Shown here in pieces: positions 11,873 through 21,349 of a stretch of DNA of 64,000 bases. How positions within the stretch are numbered: the stretch's first letter is position 1; the number at the start of each line of letters is the position of its first letter. This stretch comes from Austropuccinia psidii (taxonomy: Eukaryota; Basidiomycota; Pucciniomycetes; Pucciniales; Sphaerophragmiaceae): positions 36,756,409-36,820,408 of the forward strand of contig JALGQZ010000009.1 in NCBI GenBank assembly GCA_023105745.1, given 5' to 3'. Below the pieces are notes generated by a model. The model did not search any database. It was not told the DNA's origin and was given only the letters and a program-made list of their open reading frames with translations. The translations under genes were made by a program, and so were the position numbers.

Positions 11873-12768
11873 TGCTTGCTAGGGAAGCCTCTTGATGATG
11901 ACCCAGGCTTGTTCTGAGGTCTCTTGAAGCATTTTTCAATTGGGTTCTTTCCACCACAATAAGTACACAACCCCTCTTTAATCCTCCTCTCCTTTTCAGA
12001 ACCAATCAATTTATTGTCCTTATTGAGGAGAGTAGCATGGGGCTTGTCCTTTGAAGCTTGAAATTGCTTGCCCTTCTTGTTCTTCTTCTGGTGAGACCTC
12101 TTTGAAGATGAGTTTTGAGGAGGCCTAGATTGATTGGATCCAATGACTGGAGGCTTCTTCTCTTGATTGCCACCCTTTTCTTTTTGCCTCTCATGATATC
12201 TTGTGTCTAATTCTAAGGTGACATCCATAAGTTCTTGAAGAGTATCAAAAGTTCCAGGGTGAGAAGCCAACTGATCCAATAATCTTGATGCCAATCCTCG
12301 TCTGTAAACATGGATATACGCTCTTTCCCCCCAATCTCCAATTCTTGACATTAAGCTTCTGAAATCTGCAATGTACAAGGAGACATGACCACTTTCCTTC
12401 ATCCTCAAATTGTCCAACTCTTGTTCAGCTTTCCTGAATTCATTGGGATCACCAAACAGAGTGAATAATTGAGACTCAAATAATGGCCAATTATTGAGGA
12501 GGTAGGAAGGGTCTTCATTGGAAATATTTGAGAGATAGGGTTCAATCCACTTTCCAGCTCTACCAGTGAGAAAAGAAGTTGAGTAAAGAACTTTCTTCCT
12601 GTCAGAGACAAAATTTGCTGGATCATTATGGAAGATTAATTGACAGGATTGGATGAATCCTCTCAATTTATGAGCTTGAGAACCATCAAAAAAATCAGGT
12701 GCCTTCATGGATGGAGTCTTGAAAGCAGGGGCTTTGGAATTGTCCCTGGGAGCAACTGCTTGAGTGAG
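11860..12768 (-). CDS. I-a gag (capsid and nucleocapsid)
   Basis: The frame is open from just after the ORF1 stop to TGA at 11860-11862; the first ATG is at 12708, giving 282 aa. It has a retrotransposon gag core (AHKLRGFIQSCQLIFHNDP, LFTLFGDPNEFRKAEQELDN, ADFRSLMSRIGDWGERAY), then a Lys-rich basic segment, then a zinc knuckle CTYCGGKNPIEKC. The knuckle spacing is C-X2-C-X3-x-X4-C, and the position that is His in I-b and I-c is Asn here, so zinc binding may be impaired. The GGGAAAA heptamer at 11866-11872 lies in zero frame as G GGA AAA just before the stop. Translation may start at 12708 or continue through the ORF1 stop. Confidence 0.85.
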   Translation of the reverse strand, partial: LTQAVAPRDNSKAPAFKTPSMKAPDFFDGSQAHKLRGFIQSCQLIFHNDPANFVSDRKKVLYSTSFLTGRAGKWIEPYLSNISNEDPSYLLNNWPLFESQLFTLFGDPNEFRKAEQELDNLRMKESGHVSLYIADFRSLMSRIGDWGERAYIHVYRRGLASRLLDQLASHPGTFDTLQELMDVTLELDTRYHERQKEKGGNQEKKPPVIGSNQSRPPQNSSSKRSHQKKNKKGKQFQASKDKPHATLLNKDNKLIGSEKERRIKEGLCTYCGGKNPIEKCFKRPQNKPGSSSRGFPSKQGKA

Positions 12769-13221
12769 TTACCCCATGAATTGAGTCATCTGCTCCATCA
12801 TCTTGAGGAGACTTGGATCAGTTTGAGAGACAAGAGGTTGACTAGAAAGGGCTAGATTAGAACCCTGAGGCACCTCTGGAGCATTTGCCAAGGCATCTGC
12901 CACTTCAGTTTCCCCAGAATCTTCCTCTTCCACAGACTCTTCCCCCTCTTCATCTTCAACTTCCCCTTGTCTTGCTCTTGCACCTTCAGACATGCCAGGG
13001 TAGCCACCCAAAAGTCCAGAGAAAGATCTTGATCTTCTAGATTTCATTCCACCTCTTCTTGAGGGTGCTGCTCCTTCCATTGGTGGTCCTCTGTCCAAAT
13101 TTGCACTCAGTTGATGAACTGATGGTGTGCGGTCAAGAGGAGCCCTTTCTGTAGGAGTGAGAACAGCTTGAATTCTTTGGGATCTAGTATTTTTGGCTGG
13201 GGGACTATGCTGAACTGGCAT
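12769..13221 (-). CDS. I-a ORF1, 150-aa acidic/Ser-rich protein upstream of gag
   Basis: It starts at the ATG at 13219-13221 (MPVQHS), the start shared by all three family I copies, and ends at TAA 12769-12771 after QFMG. It is Arg/Ser-rich in the first half (SRRGGMKSRRSRSFSG) and strongly acidic in the second (EVEDEEGEESVEEEDSGETE). No known domain is seen. I-c has the same length and the same stop. The downstream frame is in register with it, so a readthrough product would fuse it to gag. Otherwise it is a separate leader protein. Confidence 0.7.
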   Translation of the reverse strand: MPVQHSPPAKNTRSQRIQAVLTPTERAPLDRTPSVHQLSANLDRGPPMEGAAPSRRGGMKSRRSRSFSGLLGGYPGMSEGARARQGEVEDEEGEESVEEEDSGETEVADALANAPEVPQGSNLALSSQPLVSQTDPSLLKMMEQMTQFMG

Positions 13222-13902
13222 TTTGAAATAAATGAAATAAAACTTGATGATACTTTGAATAAAATAAGGCTTGACCAAAACAATCAAATGAGAATCTTGA
13301 TGAACTTGAGAAATCAATCAATAGTCTTGAAGTGAATCAATATGAATAAATCTTGAAGAGTGAAGATGACAAATTCAAATTCTTATGAACAATCAATTTC
13401 AATCAATAAGTCAAATCAAGTCAATCAAAATCAAATCAATTAAGTCTTGAGGATTTCAATCAATATCTTCAAAAATCAATTCAATTTTCTTGAGGAATCA
13501 AATTAAAATCTTGAGGATAAATCAGCTATCTTGAGGAATCAAATCAAGTCAATCAATCAAATCAATCAAAGTCAAATCAAAGTCTTGAGGTGAAATCAAT
13601 GTCTTGAGGAATCAATCAATAAAAATCCCTGAATGATGAATCAATTGACTCAAATAATTCCACTCAAATAACCTGATAAAAACCTGAATTCAGACAAAAA
13701 GAGAAATGAGAATGATAAAGAATAAAATGAAATGGTCAGCAGAATTTTTGAAATGAGAAAAAGAATCAATTTTCATTTTGAATGAAATGAATGAGATGAA
13801 AATTGATGAGAGAGAAAAAATCATAAAAAATCATAATTGAAGAATGAGAGAAATGAATAAAATGAATGAAAGAAAGAATCAAATATGAGTTAATTAAAAT
13901 AA
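13222..13902 (-). other. I-a leader, low-complexity with repeated CCTCAAGA/GATTGATT motifs
   Basis: In element orientation this ~680-bp untranslated leader is built mostly from short TTGATT and CCTCAAGA units (plus-strand TCTTGAGG, ATCAATCAA). It begins with TTATTTTAATTAACTCATA, whose TTAATTAACT part is complementary to the LTR. The same leader style occurs in I-b and I-c. It may be a packaging or translation-control region; no coding is seen. Confidence 0.65.
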
Positions 13903-14664
13903 TGTCACAGGGGCTCTTCAAAGTGAAGAGGGCCTGGCACTCAGTAAACTGGGACTCACTTATGGAGGGCTCAAAGATATGGTAAGAAGGGACACAATGA
14001 AGAGTGTTAAAGATAAATTGCTAAAAGAATAAATATAAGAAAGCAGCAACAAGAGATAAGAGTAAGAAAATAGAAGAGCCAACCACAAAAAAGTCCAAGT
14101 CCACTGTTTCAACCTGTCAGAATGGAAAGAGAAGGGTTAATAAGGATATGGCCACCCAACTCATACTGTACAGGCAAAGAGAGAAAAGGCAAAGACTAAC
14201 TTAAAATTAAATAATCATAATACCCAATTATAAGAATAAGAATAATTATAAGATAATAAATAAACTAAATTAATTAACTGGGGAAAAGTCCCCAGGGGGG
14301 AGAAAGAGGGGTTGGTATATATGAGAATCACCAGCCCTGATCCAGAGGAAGCATTTTCATGAGAATAATTGATGATTGAATTGAGTCTGGCCAATACAGG
14401 TCCTGTACAGCTGTACAGAACCTGTACAAGAGGTGTGGTGTATATGAGTGATCATACAGTTCCATATTGGTGTATTGAAACTGTATTGGGTGAATCCAAC
14501 CTGTACAGGTGTTGACAGGCTGTATGGATGTACCAAGCTGTATGCATGTTTCAGAATGAAGATTGCTGAAACTGAATGCTGATGCAGATACTGGATTTTC
14601 TGATTTGGGGTGTTTGAGTGGGTGTATGAATGAATACCCTTACCCCTGATGGATGGTTGTTACA
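13903..14664 (-). repeat. 5' LTR of I-a
   Basis: It is the partner of 4472-5218, with TGTAACAACC...CCTGTGACA ends in element orientation and the hairpin at 14278-14295. It is followed by the right CCAAG target duplication (14665-14669). Confidence 0.95.
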
Positions 14665-14669
14665 CCAAG
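14665..14669. repeat. Target-site duplication of I-a, right copy (CCAAG)
   Basis: It is identical to 4467-4471. Beyond it, GTGTCCTCTTTCAGGTC resumes II-a gag, matching 35740 and 37057 in II-b. Confidence 0.95.
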
Positions 14670-15170
14670 GTGTCCTCTTTCAGGTCTTCAGGTTCTGGAG
14701 AAACCTTCCCTGTCCTCTGGCTGTTTCCTTTGGAAGCCAAGATCTCTGAGGTGTGCATGTTACTTGTTAGTGTTTTCAAGAAGTCAAAAACTTTATGTTC
14801 TTTGGGTATTTACCTTTGACTGTGCCTTTTACAAATTTGTTGTCTGCTGATTTGGGCAATTTACCCTTAGAGGTTACAACTGGGTTAATTATAGTAATTT
14901 TCCCTGTAGAAGTTATCAAGGTTGGTTTACCTTGTATTGAAGCAGAATTTTGTGTTTTTCTACTCTTCTGTGTGGCAATGGGTGTCCACTTCTTTGCTGT
15001 TATCAGGCCTTCACTGTGCCTCTTCCCTTTGCCTTTGCTGCCCTCTGGTTCTGAGGGTGCCACTGGTGTGTTGGCCTGTGACTGGATTTCAAGTGGTATG
15101 AAGTTATCTTCCACTGAATCAAAACTGGAAAAAGAGGGCTTAATGTCAGTTAAGACTTCTTAAAATGCTG
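14670..15170 (-). pseudogene. II-a gag, N-terminal part
   Basis: On the minus strand an open frame from about 15162 to below 14776 encodes a basic Ser/Thr/Lys-rich segment (DNFIPLEIQSQANTPV, GSKGKGKRHSEGLITAKKW). The same segment in II-b lies at 37320-37500. No ATG starts this frame in this copy; a TAA lies directly upstream. It joins the 4466-2510 part once I-a is removed. It has no recognised domain. Confidence 0.65.
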
Positions 15171-15695
15171 TTTGCATGTCTAAGAATGACCTCTGGCCTT
15201 GTATATTACTACAATATGCCTTTGTACAACAACAGTGTAATTGAATCAACAGTTTCACGTCAGAAATACAGCTTACTGGTATTTGGTATACTGTTTGTAT
15301 ACCAATATCCCACAGAATAACTTGTAATTAGCAAGTATAAACTGTCACAAAGTGGTATGTAAGAGGGTAATTAAGTTAACAATCTGCCCAATCACGCCTC
15401 AACTGGTGGTTTATCAGTATGAGGTGTCTTAATTTCATTAAGAATTAATACTGTATTAATGGCTAAATGTGTTTTTATATGCAAAACACACCAAAAATAA
15501 GGGTCTTGTGGTTATTAGCCACGTGAAAAGTACTATTTTTAATATGAGTATAATGATAAATATATAAGAAATATATATTTTTAAGGAATAATTACGCCTA
15601 AAAAGATAAAACAAGTGTCCGAAAATAAAGAAAATAAGTAAAAAACTCACTTATAAAGTCCAAAATGGTCAAAAAACCTGGCCAGGCCCCCAAAA
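15171..15695 (-). other. II-a untranslated leader
   Basis: This AT-rich stretch between gag and the 5' LTR is non-coding. It matches 39407-39944 plus 37560-37600 of II-b. It shows the undisturbed target (GTATATTACTACAATA at about 15200) of the family III LTR that interrupts II-b. The bases next to the LTR, in element orientation, are TTTTGGGGGCCTGGCC, and a tRNA primer site may start at TGGGGGC. Confidence 0.6.
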
Positions 15696-17079
15696 TGTCC
15701 GGTTGAGTCTATGATAAAAGTGATATAGTTGTATTTAAAACTTTTAACTATGACTGTGACACAGTAAAGAATTTAAAATGGATTTATGCGGTTTAAAGAT
15801 GGTTTAATTTAAGAATAAAAGGGCTTTACTACATTAAATATAGTGGTGGTAAGCACTCCTGAAAGCCCCGGGTGCAGCTTTACCTGTTGGATTGCAATAA
15901 TAAAGACTACAATACTTCTAAATTAAGTGTATACCTGATTATTTTCCAAGAGTATAGCTGTTTTTGACAGTTTTACTATGTAGGAATTCAAGAGCAGGAT
16001 GAGGAAAACAATTCTGGCTGTGAAAAGCCTCCTTTTTATCCTGAAATGGGGTGGAAAGGGTGCTAGACCTTTCCACGTAGAGGAAGTGAAGATTTTTCAC
16101 TCTCTGAGACAGGCTTGTGGTTTGCAAAGACCTGTATTCACCTGTATTGGGCACAGATGTGGTTTTGAAACCACATCTGGGGACCTCACAGCCTGATTCT
16201 GATGTGTATGACACATAGAATTCTGTACAGAAACTTTATGGGACCCCAGTATTGACTGACATATGAGGTATTGAAGTAAAAACATGCTTGTTCATCTATT
16301 TGACACCTCATATTCATGATTATGGGATATTATCCCATGGTAAGGCTGTATATGACAGCAGGTGGGAATCTGACCTTAAAACAGTCATAATGTTGTCAGT
16401 TCTTGAGATATCAACCTCAAAATTGGTTCCGTGTGTATCCCTGTATGTGCTCTACACAATGGTACCTCATTTGATATGGGTATCATTAGATATGGCAAAG
16501 TTATCCCATGTACAAGAGTTTTGTACATTTTCGTGGTTTAGGCAAAAAGCTGTATTGAGCTGATTTGCCCCATACATATTGTTCTACTTGAGCTATGGGG
16601 AAATGAATGACACCATCAGATACCCCTGATTGTGCTCTTTCCAAAAGGACCCCACTTTAGGTATCTCACGCTAAAACTGCAAAAGTTAGATGAGAGGTGA
16701 ATGCTTTGTTCACCCTTATTTGGCCTGAATTTGGCCATAACCGAAGTAATACTGGTGCTATCTCAGTTTTGCTAGTACCATTAGATATCCCTGGCTTAGA
16801 GCTTCATTTTGAATACCCATTTGATGAGGTTAAGCCTCTCCTTCTGTACTTTAGATGAGAGGTGAAAATTAAGGTTTATGCTCAGCAATAACTTTGTTAT
16901 TCTTTGTCCTATGGTGATGGGACTTATATTTTTAGAAAGGGGTGAGTTTCCTCTTTCTTTTGATACCTTTTGAGCTTATTTGGCTCAGCTGCATGATTTG
17001 GTGGAATCTTGGCTATACCATTGGTTTATGGTATTTTGGCTGTCATGCTTGTGCTCTGGTTTTGAGTCACAGGCTGACA
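15696..17079 (-). repeat. Family II LTR (5' LTR of II-a)
   Basis: This 1384-bp LTR starts TGTCCGGTTGAGTCTATG (plus strand) and ends GAGTCACAGGCTGACA. It aligns over its length with 39945-41346 and, inverted, with 19346-20775. It contains a near-perfect 26-nt palindrome at 16154-16179. Short open frames inside it are not conserved and I do not call them genes. Confidence 0.9.
16154..16179. promoter_or_regulatory. Near-perfect 26-nt palindrome in family II LTR
   Basis: CAGATGTGGTTT, then TG, then AAACCACATCTG form a 12-bp perfect inverted repeat. The solo LTR keeps all 12 pairs at 20292-20317 with centre CA, and II-b keeps a decayed version at 40373-40396. It could be a transcription-factor site or an RNA hairpin in the LTR. 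Confidence 0.65.
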
Positions 17080-17084
17080 TTATC

Positions 17085-17848
17085 TGTAACACCCACTAGC
17101 CAGGGGTAATGGTATTCATATTTACACCCACTTAAATGCCTCAAAACCAGAAAATAAACTGTGTGTATCAGTATTAAGTTTTAGAAATGCTCCTTGCTGG
17201 AACATGCATACAGTCTGGTTCACCAATACAGCCATGAACTTCTGTACAGGTTGGAATTACCCATTGCAGTTTGGATAAACCATCCTAAAACTGTATGATC
17301 TCTCAAGATAACCACACTTCTTGTACTGGTTCTGTACAGATGTCTAGGACCTTTATTGACCGGACTCAATTCAACCATCAGTCATTCTCATGAAAATTCT
17401 GTGTCTGTATCAGGGCTGGTGATTCTCACATAAACCAGCCCCTCTTTCTCCCCCCTGGGGATTTTTCCCCAGTTAATGAATTTAGTTTATTTATTTTTTT
17501 ATAAATACTCTTGATCTAATCTTTGGTAATTATTTTTATTGATATTAAGTTAGTCTTTCCATTTTTTCTTCCTTTGCCTTTGCAGTATGAGCTGGGTGGC
17601 CATATACTTATTAACCCTCCTCTTTCCATTCTGACAGGTTGAAACAGTGGACTTGGACTTGTTTGTGGCTGGCTATTTTATTCTTACTCTTATTGTTTGT
17701 TGCTGTTTTCTTATATTTCTTTATTTAGTAATTTCATCTTATTACACTCTTAAGTGTGTTTTACATTTACCATATCTTAATCTCTCCATAAGTAAGTCCC
17801 AGTTTACTAAGTGCCAGGCCCTCTTCACCTAGAAGAGACCCTGTGACA
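17085..17848 (+). repeat. 5' LTR of I-b
   Basis: TGTAACACCCACTAGCC...CCCTGTGACA, 764 bp. It is alignable with the I-a and I-c LTRs but more diverged. It has a hairpin CTGGGGA-TTTT-TCCCCAG at 17455-17472. No downstream partner is present in the window. Confidence 0.9.
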
Positions 17849-18558
17849 TCAAATGAATTAACTCATATTTGATTCTTTCTTTTAATTCATTTAACTTTAT
17901 TTCTCTCATTCTTCAAATTATTACTCTTTTATGATCTAATGATTCTTCATGATTATGACTTTTTTCTCACCAATTTTCATCTCATTCATTTCATTCAAAT
18001 GAAAATTGATTCTTCAAATTTCTTAATCATTTCTGACCATCTTCATTTGATTCTCAATCTTTTTTATCAAAGAAAATTTTCCTTTTGTTTCTTCTAAAGG
18101 TCTTATTAGGAATTTTATTGATTGGTTGATTGATTGGGGTTTCTTTTGGTTATTGATTCAGAAATTCAGGATTCTTTTGGATCAGATTAATTGACTGATT
18201 TGACTTCCTCAAGAAAATTATCATCCTCAATAATTGATTTGACTATTAATTGACTTCATTCATCAAGATATTGAGCTGATTCCTGAAGATATTGATTGAT
18301 TGATTGATTCCTCAAGACATTAATTTTTATTGAAGACATTGATTGACTATTGACTGTTGAATTCTTCCAGGTTTCTTTATATCTGATTTGAAATTGACTT
18401 TGATATTTACTGAGTTGATTGATTGATTGAAGTTGATTTAACCTCAAGACCTTGATTGATTCCTCAAGATTCATCAAGAATTTAATTTATATTGATTTGG
18501 CCAAGCTTTTGATTCCTTATTTTCAAGTACCACCAATATATTTTCTTACTCTTTCATA
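17849..18558 (+). other. I-b leader
   Basis: This non-coding leader is dominated by TTGATT and CCTCAAGA units, as in the other family I copies. Its first bases TCAAATGAATTAACTCATA keep part of the LTR-complementary priming segment. Confidence 0.6.
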
Positions 18559-19009
18559 ATGCCAGTTTAGCATAGCCCCCAGCCAAGAATACAAGATCTT
18601 AAAGACATCAAGCTGTTCTCACTCCTACAGCAAGGGCTCCTCTTGACCGCACACATTCATTTAATCAACTGAGTGCAAATTTGGACAGAGGACTACCAAT
18701 GTAAGGAGAAGTACCCTCCAGAAGAGGAGGTGTGAATTCAGGAAGATCAAGATAATTCTCCGGCTTGTTGGGTGTTTATCTAAGCATTGCTCAAGGGCCT
18801 AGAGGTGTATGGGGGGAAGCTGAAGATGAAAAGGGGGCAGAGTCTGTGGAAGAGGAGGAGTCTGAGTAAACTGAAGTGGAAGCTGCCTCAGCAGGTGACC
18901 TTGAGACTTCTGAAGTCTCAAATCTGGCCCTTATAATCAACCTTTTGTCTCTCAAGCTGAACCAAATTTCCTCAAGATGATGGAGCAGATGACTCAATTC
19001 ATGGGGTAA
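18559..19009 (+). pseudogene. I-b ORF1 remnant
   Basis: It begins ATGCCAGTT and has a TAG as the fourth codon, with more breaks downstream, but it aligns along its length with ORF1 of I-a and I-c. The terminal segment CAATTCATGGGGTAA at 18995-19009 keeps the same TAA stop as the other two copies. Confidence 0.75.
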
Positions 19010-21349
19010 CTCACTCAAGAAGTTTCTCCAAGGGACAATTCCAAAGCCCCTGCTTTCAAGACTCCATCAATGAAGGCACCTTATTCTTTTGATGGTACTC
19101 AAGCCCATAAATTGAGAGGATTGATTAAATCCTGTCAATTGATTTTCCATAATGATCCAGAAAATTTCTTCTCTGACAGGAAGGAAGTTCTTTATTCAAC
19201 TTCTTTTCTCACTGGTAGAGTGGGAAAATGGGTTGAGCCCTACCTTTCAAATATTTCCAATGAATATGCTTCCTACCTCCTCAATAATTGGCAGTTATTT
19301 GAAACACAATTATTCACTCTGTTTGGTGATCCCAATGAAGTCAGGTGTCAGCCTGTGACTCAAAACCAGAGCACAAGCATGACAGCCAAAATACCATAAA
19401 CCAATGGTATAGCCAAGATACCACCAAAACATGGAGCTGAGCCAAATCAGCTCAAAAGGTATTAAAAAAAAGAGGAAACTGACCTATTCCTGAAAATATA
19501 AGTCCCATCACCATAGGACTAGAAATAACAAAGTTAATCCTGCTCAAAGTTATTGCTGAGCATAAACCTTAGTTTTCACCTCTCAATAGAAGGAGAGGCT
19601 TAACCCCATCAAATGGGTACTCAAAATGAAGCTCTAAGCCAGGGCTATCCAATGGTACCAGCCAAACTGAGCTAGCACCAATATTACTCGAGTTATGGTC
19701 AATTTCAGGCCAAATAAGGGTGAACAAAACATTCACCTCTCATCTAACTTCTACAGTTTTAGTGTGGGATACCTGAAGTGGGGTCTTTTTGGAAAGAGCA
19801 CAATCAGGGCTATCCGATGGTGTCATCCACTTCCCCATATCTCAACTACTGCAGAAGCTATGGGGCAAACAAGCTCAATACAGCTTATTGCCTAAAACAC
19901 GCAAATGTACAAAAATCTTGTACATGGGATAACTTTGCCATATTTAATGATACCCATATCAAATGAGGTAACATTGTGTAGAGTACATACAGGGCTACAA
20001 ACTGAACAAATTTTGAGGTTGATATCTCAAAAATTGACAAAGCTATGGCTGTTTTAAGGTCATATTCCCACCTGCTGTCATTTACAGCCTTACCATGGGA
20101 CAATATCCCATAACCATGAATATGAGGTGTCAAATAGAGGAAGAAGCATGTTTTTAATTCAATACCTCATATGTCAGTCAATACTGGGATCCCATACAGT
20201 TTCTGTACAGCATTCTATGTGTCATACACGTCAGAATCAGGCTGTGAGGTCCCCAGATGAAACTTTTCACCCTGTATTGGTGAAAACTGCCCAGATGTGG
20301 TTTCAAAACCACATCTGAGCCCAATACAGGTTATACAGGCTGCTTGCAAACCACAAGCCAGTACTAGAGAGTGAAAAAATCTTCACTTCCTCTACGTGCA
20401 AAGGTCTAGCACCCTTTCCACCCCATTTCAGGATAAAAAGGAGGCTTTTCACAGCCAGAATTGTCTCCTCATCCTGCTATTGAATAACCTACGTAGTAAA
20501 CTGTCAAAAACAGTTTTACTCTTGGTTAATAATCAGATATACTCTTAAATTAAAGTATTGTAGTCTTTATTATTGTAACCCAACAGGTAAAGCTGCACCC
20601 AGGGCTTTCAACAGCGCTCACCACCACTATATCCATTCTAGTAAAGCCCTTTTATTTTAAATTAAATCCATCTTTAACCCTTATAAATATTTTTTAAACT
20701 ATTTTCCACGTGTCACAGTCATAGGTTTAGTTGTAAATAGCTTAATTACCACTTCAACATAGACTCATCCTGACATTAGGAAAGCTGAGCAAGAGTTGTA
20801 CAATTTGAGGATGTAGAAAATTGGACATGTGTCCTTTTACATTACTGATTTCAGGCTTTAGTGTCAAGAATTGGACAATGCGGAGAAAGGGCTTACATTC
20901 ATGTTTATAGAAGAGGATTGGCATCAAGATTATTAAACCAGTTGGGTTCTCACCCTGGAAATTTTGAAAATCTTCAATAACTCATGGATGTCATCTTGGA
21001 ACTAGATACCTGCCACCATAAGACGCAGAAGGTAAAGGATGGCAATCAAGAAAAGGAAACTCCTGTTCCTGGTTCCAATCCCTCAAGGCCTTCTCAAGGC
21101 TCTTCTTCAAAGAGGACTCACCACAAGAAGAATAAGAAGGGAAAGCAATTTCAATCTTCAAAGTACAAGCCTCATGCTGCTCTCTTCAATAAGGGAAATC
21201 AATTGATTGGTTCTGAAAAGGAGAGGAGGATCAAAGAAGGCTTATGTGCTTATTGTGGTGGGAAACACCCAATTGAAAAATGCTTCAACAGACCCCAGAA
21301 CAGGCCTGGATCATCAAGAGGCTTCCCTAGCAATCAGGGAAAAGACTAA
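19010..21349 (+). pseudogene. I-b gag, interrupted by a solo LTR
   Basis: The first part (19070-19345) encodes AHKLRGLIKSCQLIFHNDP and LFTLFGDPNEV. The 1430-bp family II solo LTR then interrupts it, and gag resumes at 20776-20780 (second target copy) with the basic region and the knuckle CAYCGGKHPIEKC (C-X2-C-X3-H-X4-C). It ends at TAA 21347-21349. The slippery heptamer GGGAAAA is at 21337-21343, in the same register as in I-a and I-c. Confidence 0.8.
19346..20775 (+). repeat. Family II solo LTR inside I-b gag
   Basis: This 1430-bp LTR is inverted relative to 15696-17079 (its plus strand starts TGTCAGCCTGTGACTC and ends GACTCATCCTGACA). It is flanked by TCAGG (19341-19345) and TTAGG (20776-20780), a 5-bp target duplication with one change. 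No internal region remains, so it arose by LTR-LTR recombination. It contains the palindrome at 20292-20317. Confidence 0.92.

Larger units (their letters stand above)
4472..14664 (-). mobile_element. Family I chromovirus I-a, full length with both LTRs
   Basis: This 10.2-kb element is bounded by LTRs of 762 bp (5', 13903-14664) and 747 bp (3', 4472-5218) and by a perfect 5-bp target duplication (CCAAG). On the minus strand it has leader, ORF1, gag, pol with integrase and chromodomain, spacer, a gene on the opposite strand (6101-7377), and a non-coding block ending in a polypurine tract. Gag is open, but pol has a frameshift near 11440 and two stops at 10968-10970 and 10959-10961. It could not encode one functional Pol. 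It inserted after II-a, because it interrupts it. Confidence 0.95.
821..17079 (-). mobile_element. Family II Ty3/Gypsy retrotransposon II-a, 3'-truncated and split by element I-a
   Basis: Read on the minus strand, the order is 5' LTR (15696-17079), leader, gag, protease and reverse transcriptase. The element ends abruptly in the RNase H region at 821, so part of RNase H, the integrase and the 3' LTR are missing. Chromovirus I-a (4472-14664) sits inside gag. Removing it and one copy of its CCAAG target duplication restores collinearity with the gag of II-b (around 35740 and 37060). Stops in gag and pol and a mutated RT active site show that it is dead. No duplication flanks its LTR: CAAAA is the internal neighbour on one side and TTATC follows on the other. 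Confidence 0.85.

Noticed and set aside
15680..15695. Firm tRNA primer assignment for family II (TGGGGGC...)
   Set aside because: The match is too short to name a tRNA without the organism's tRNA set; kept only as a possibility.
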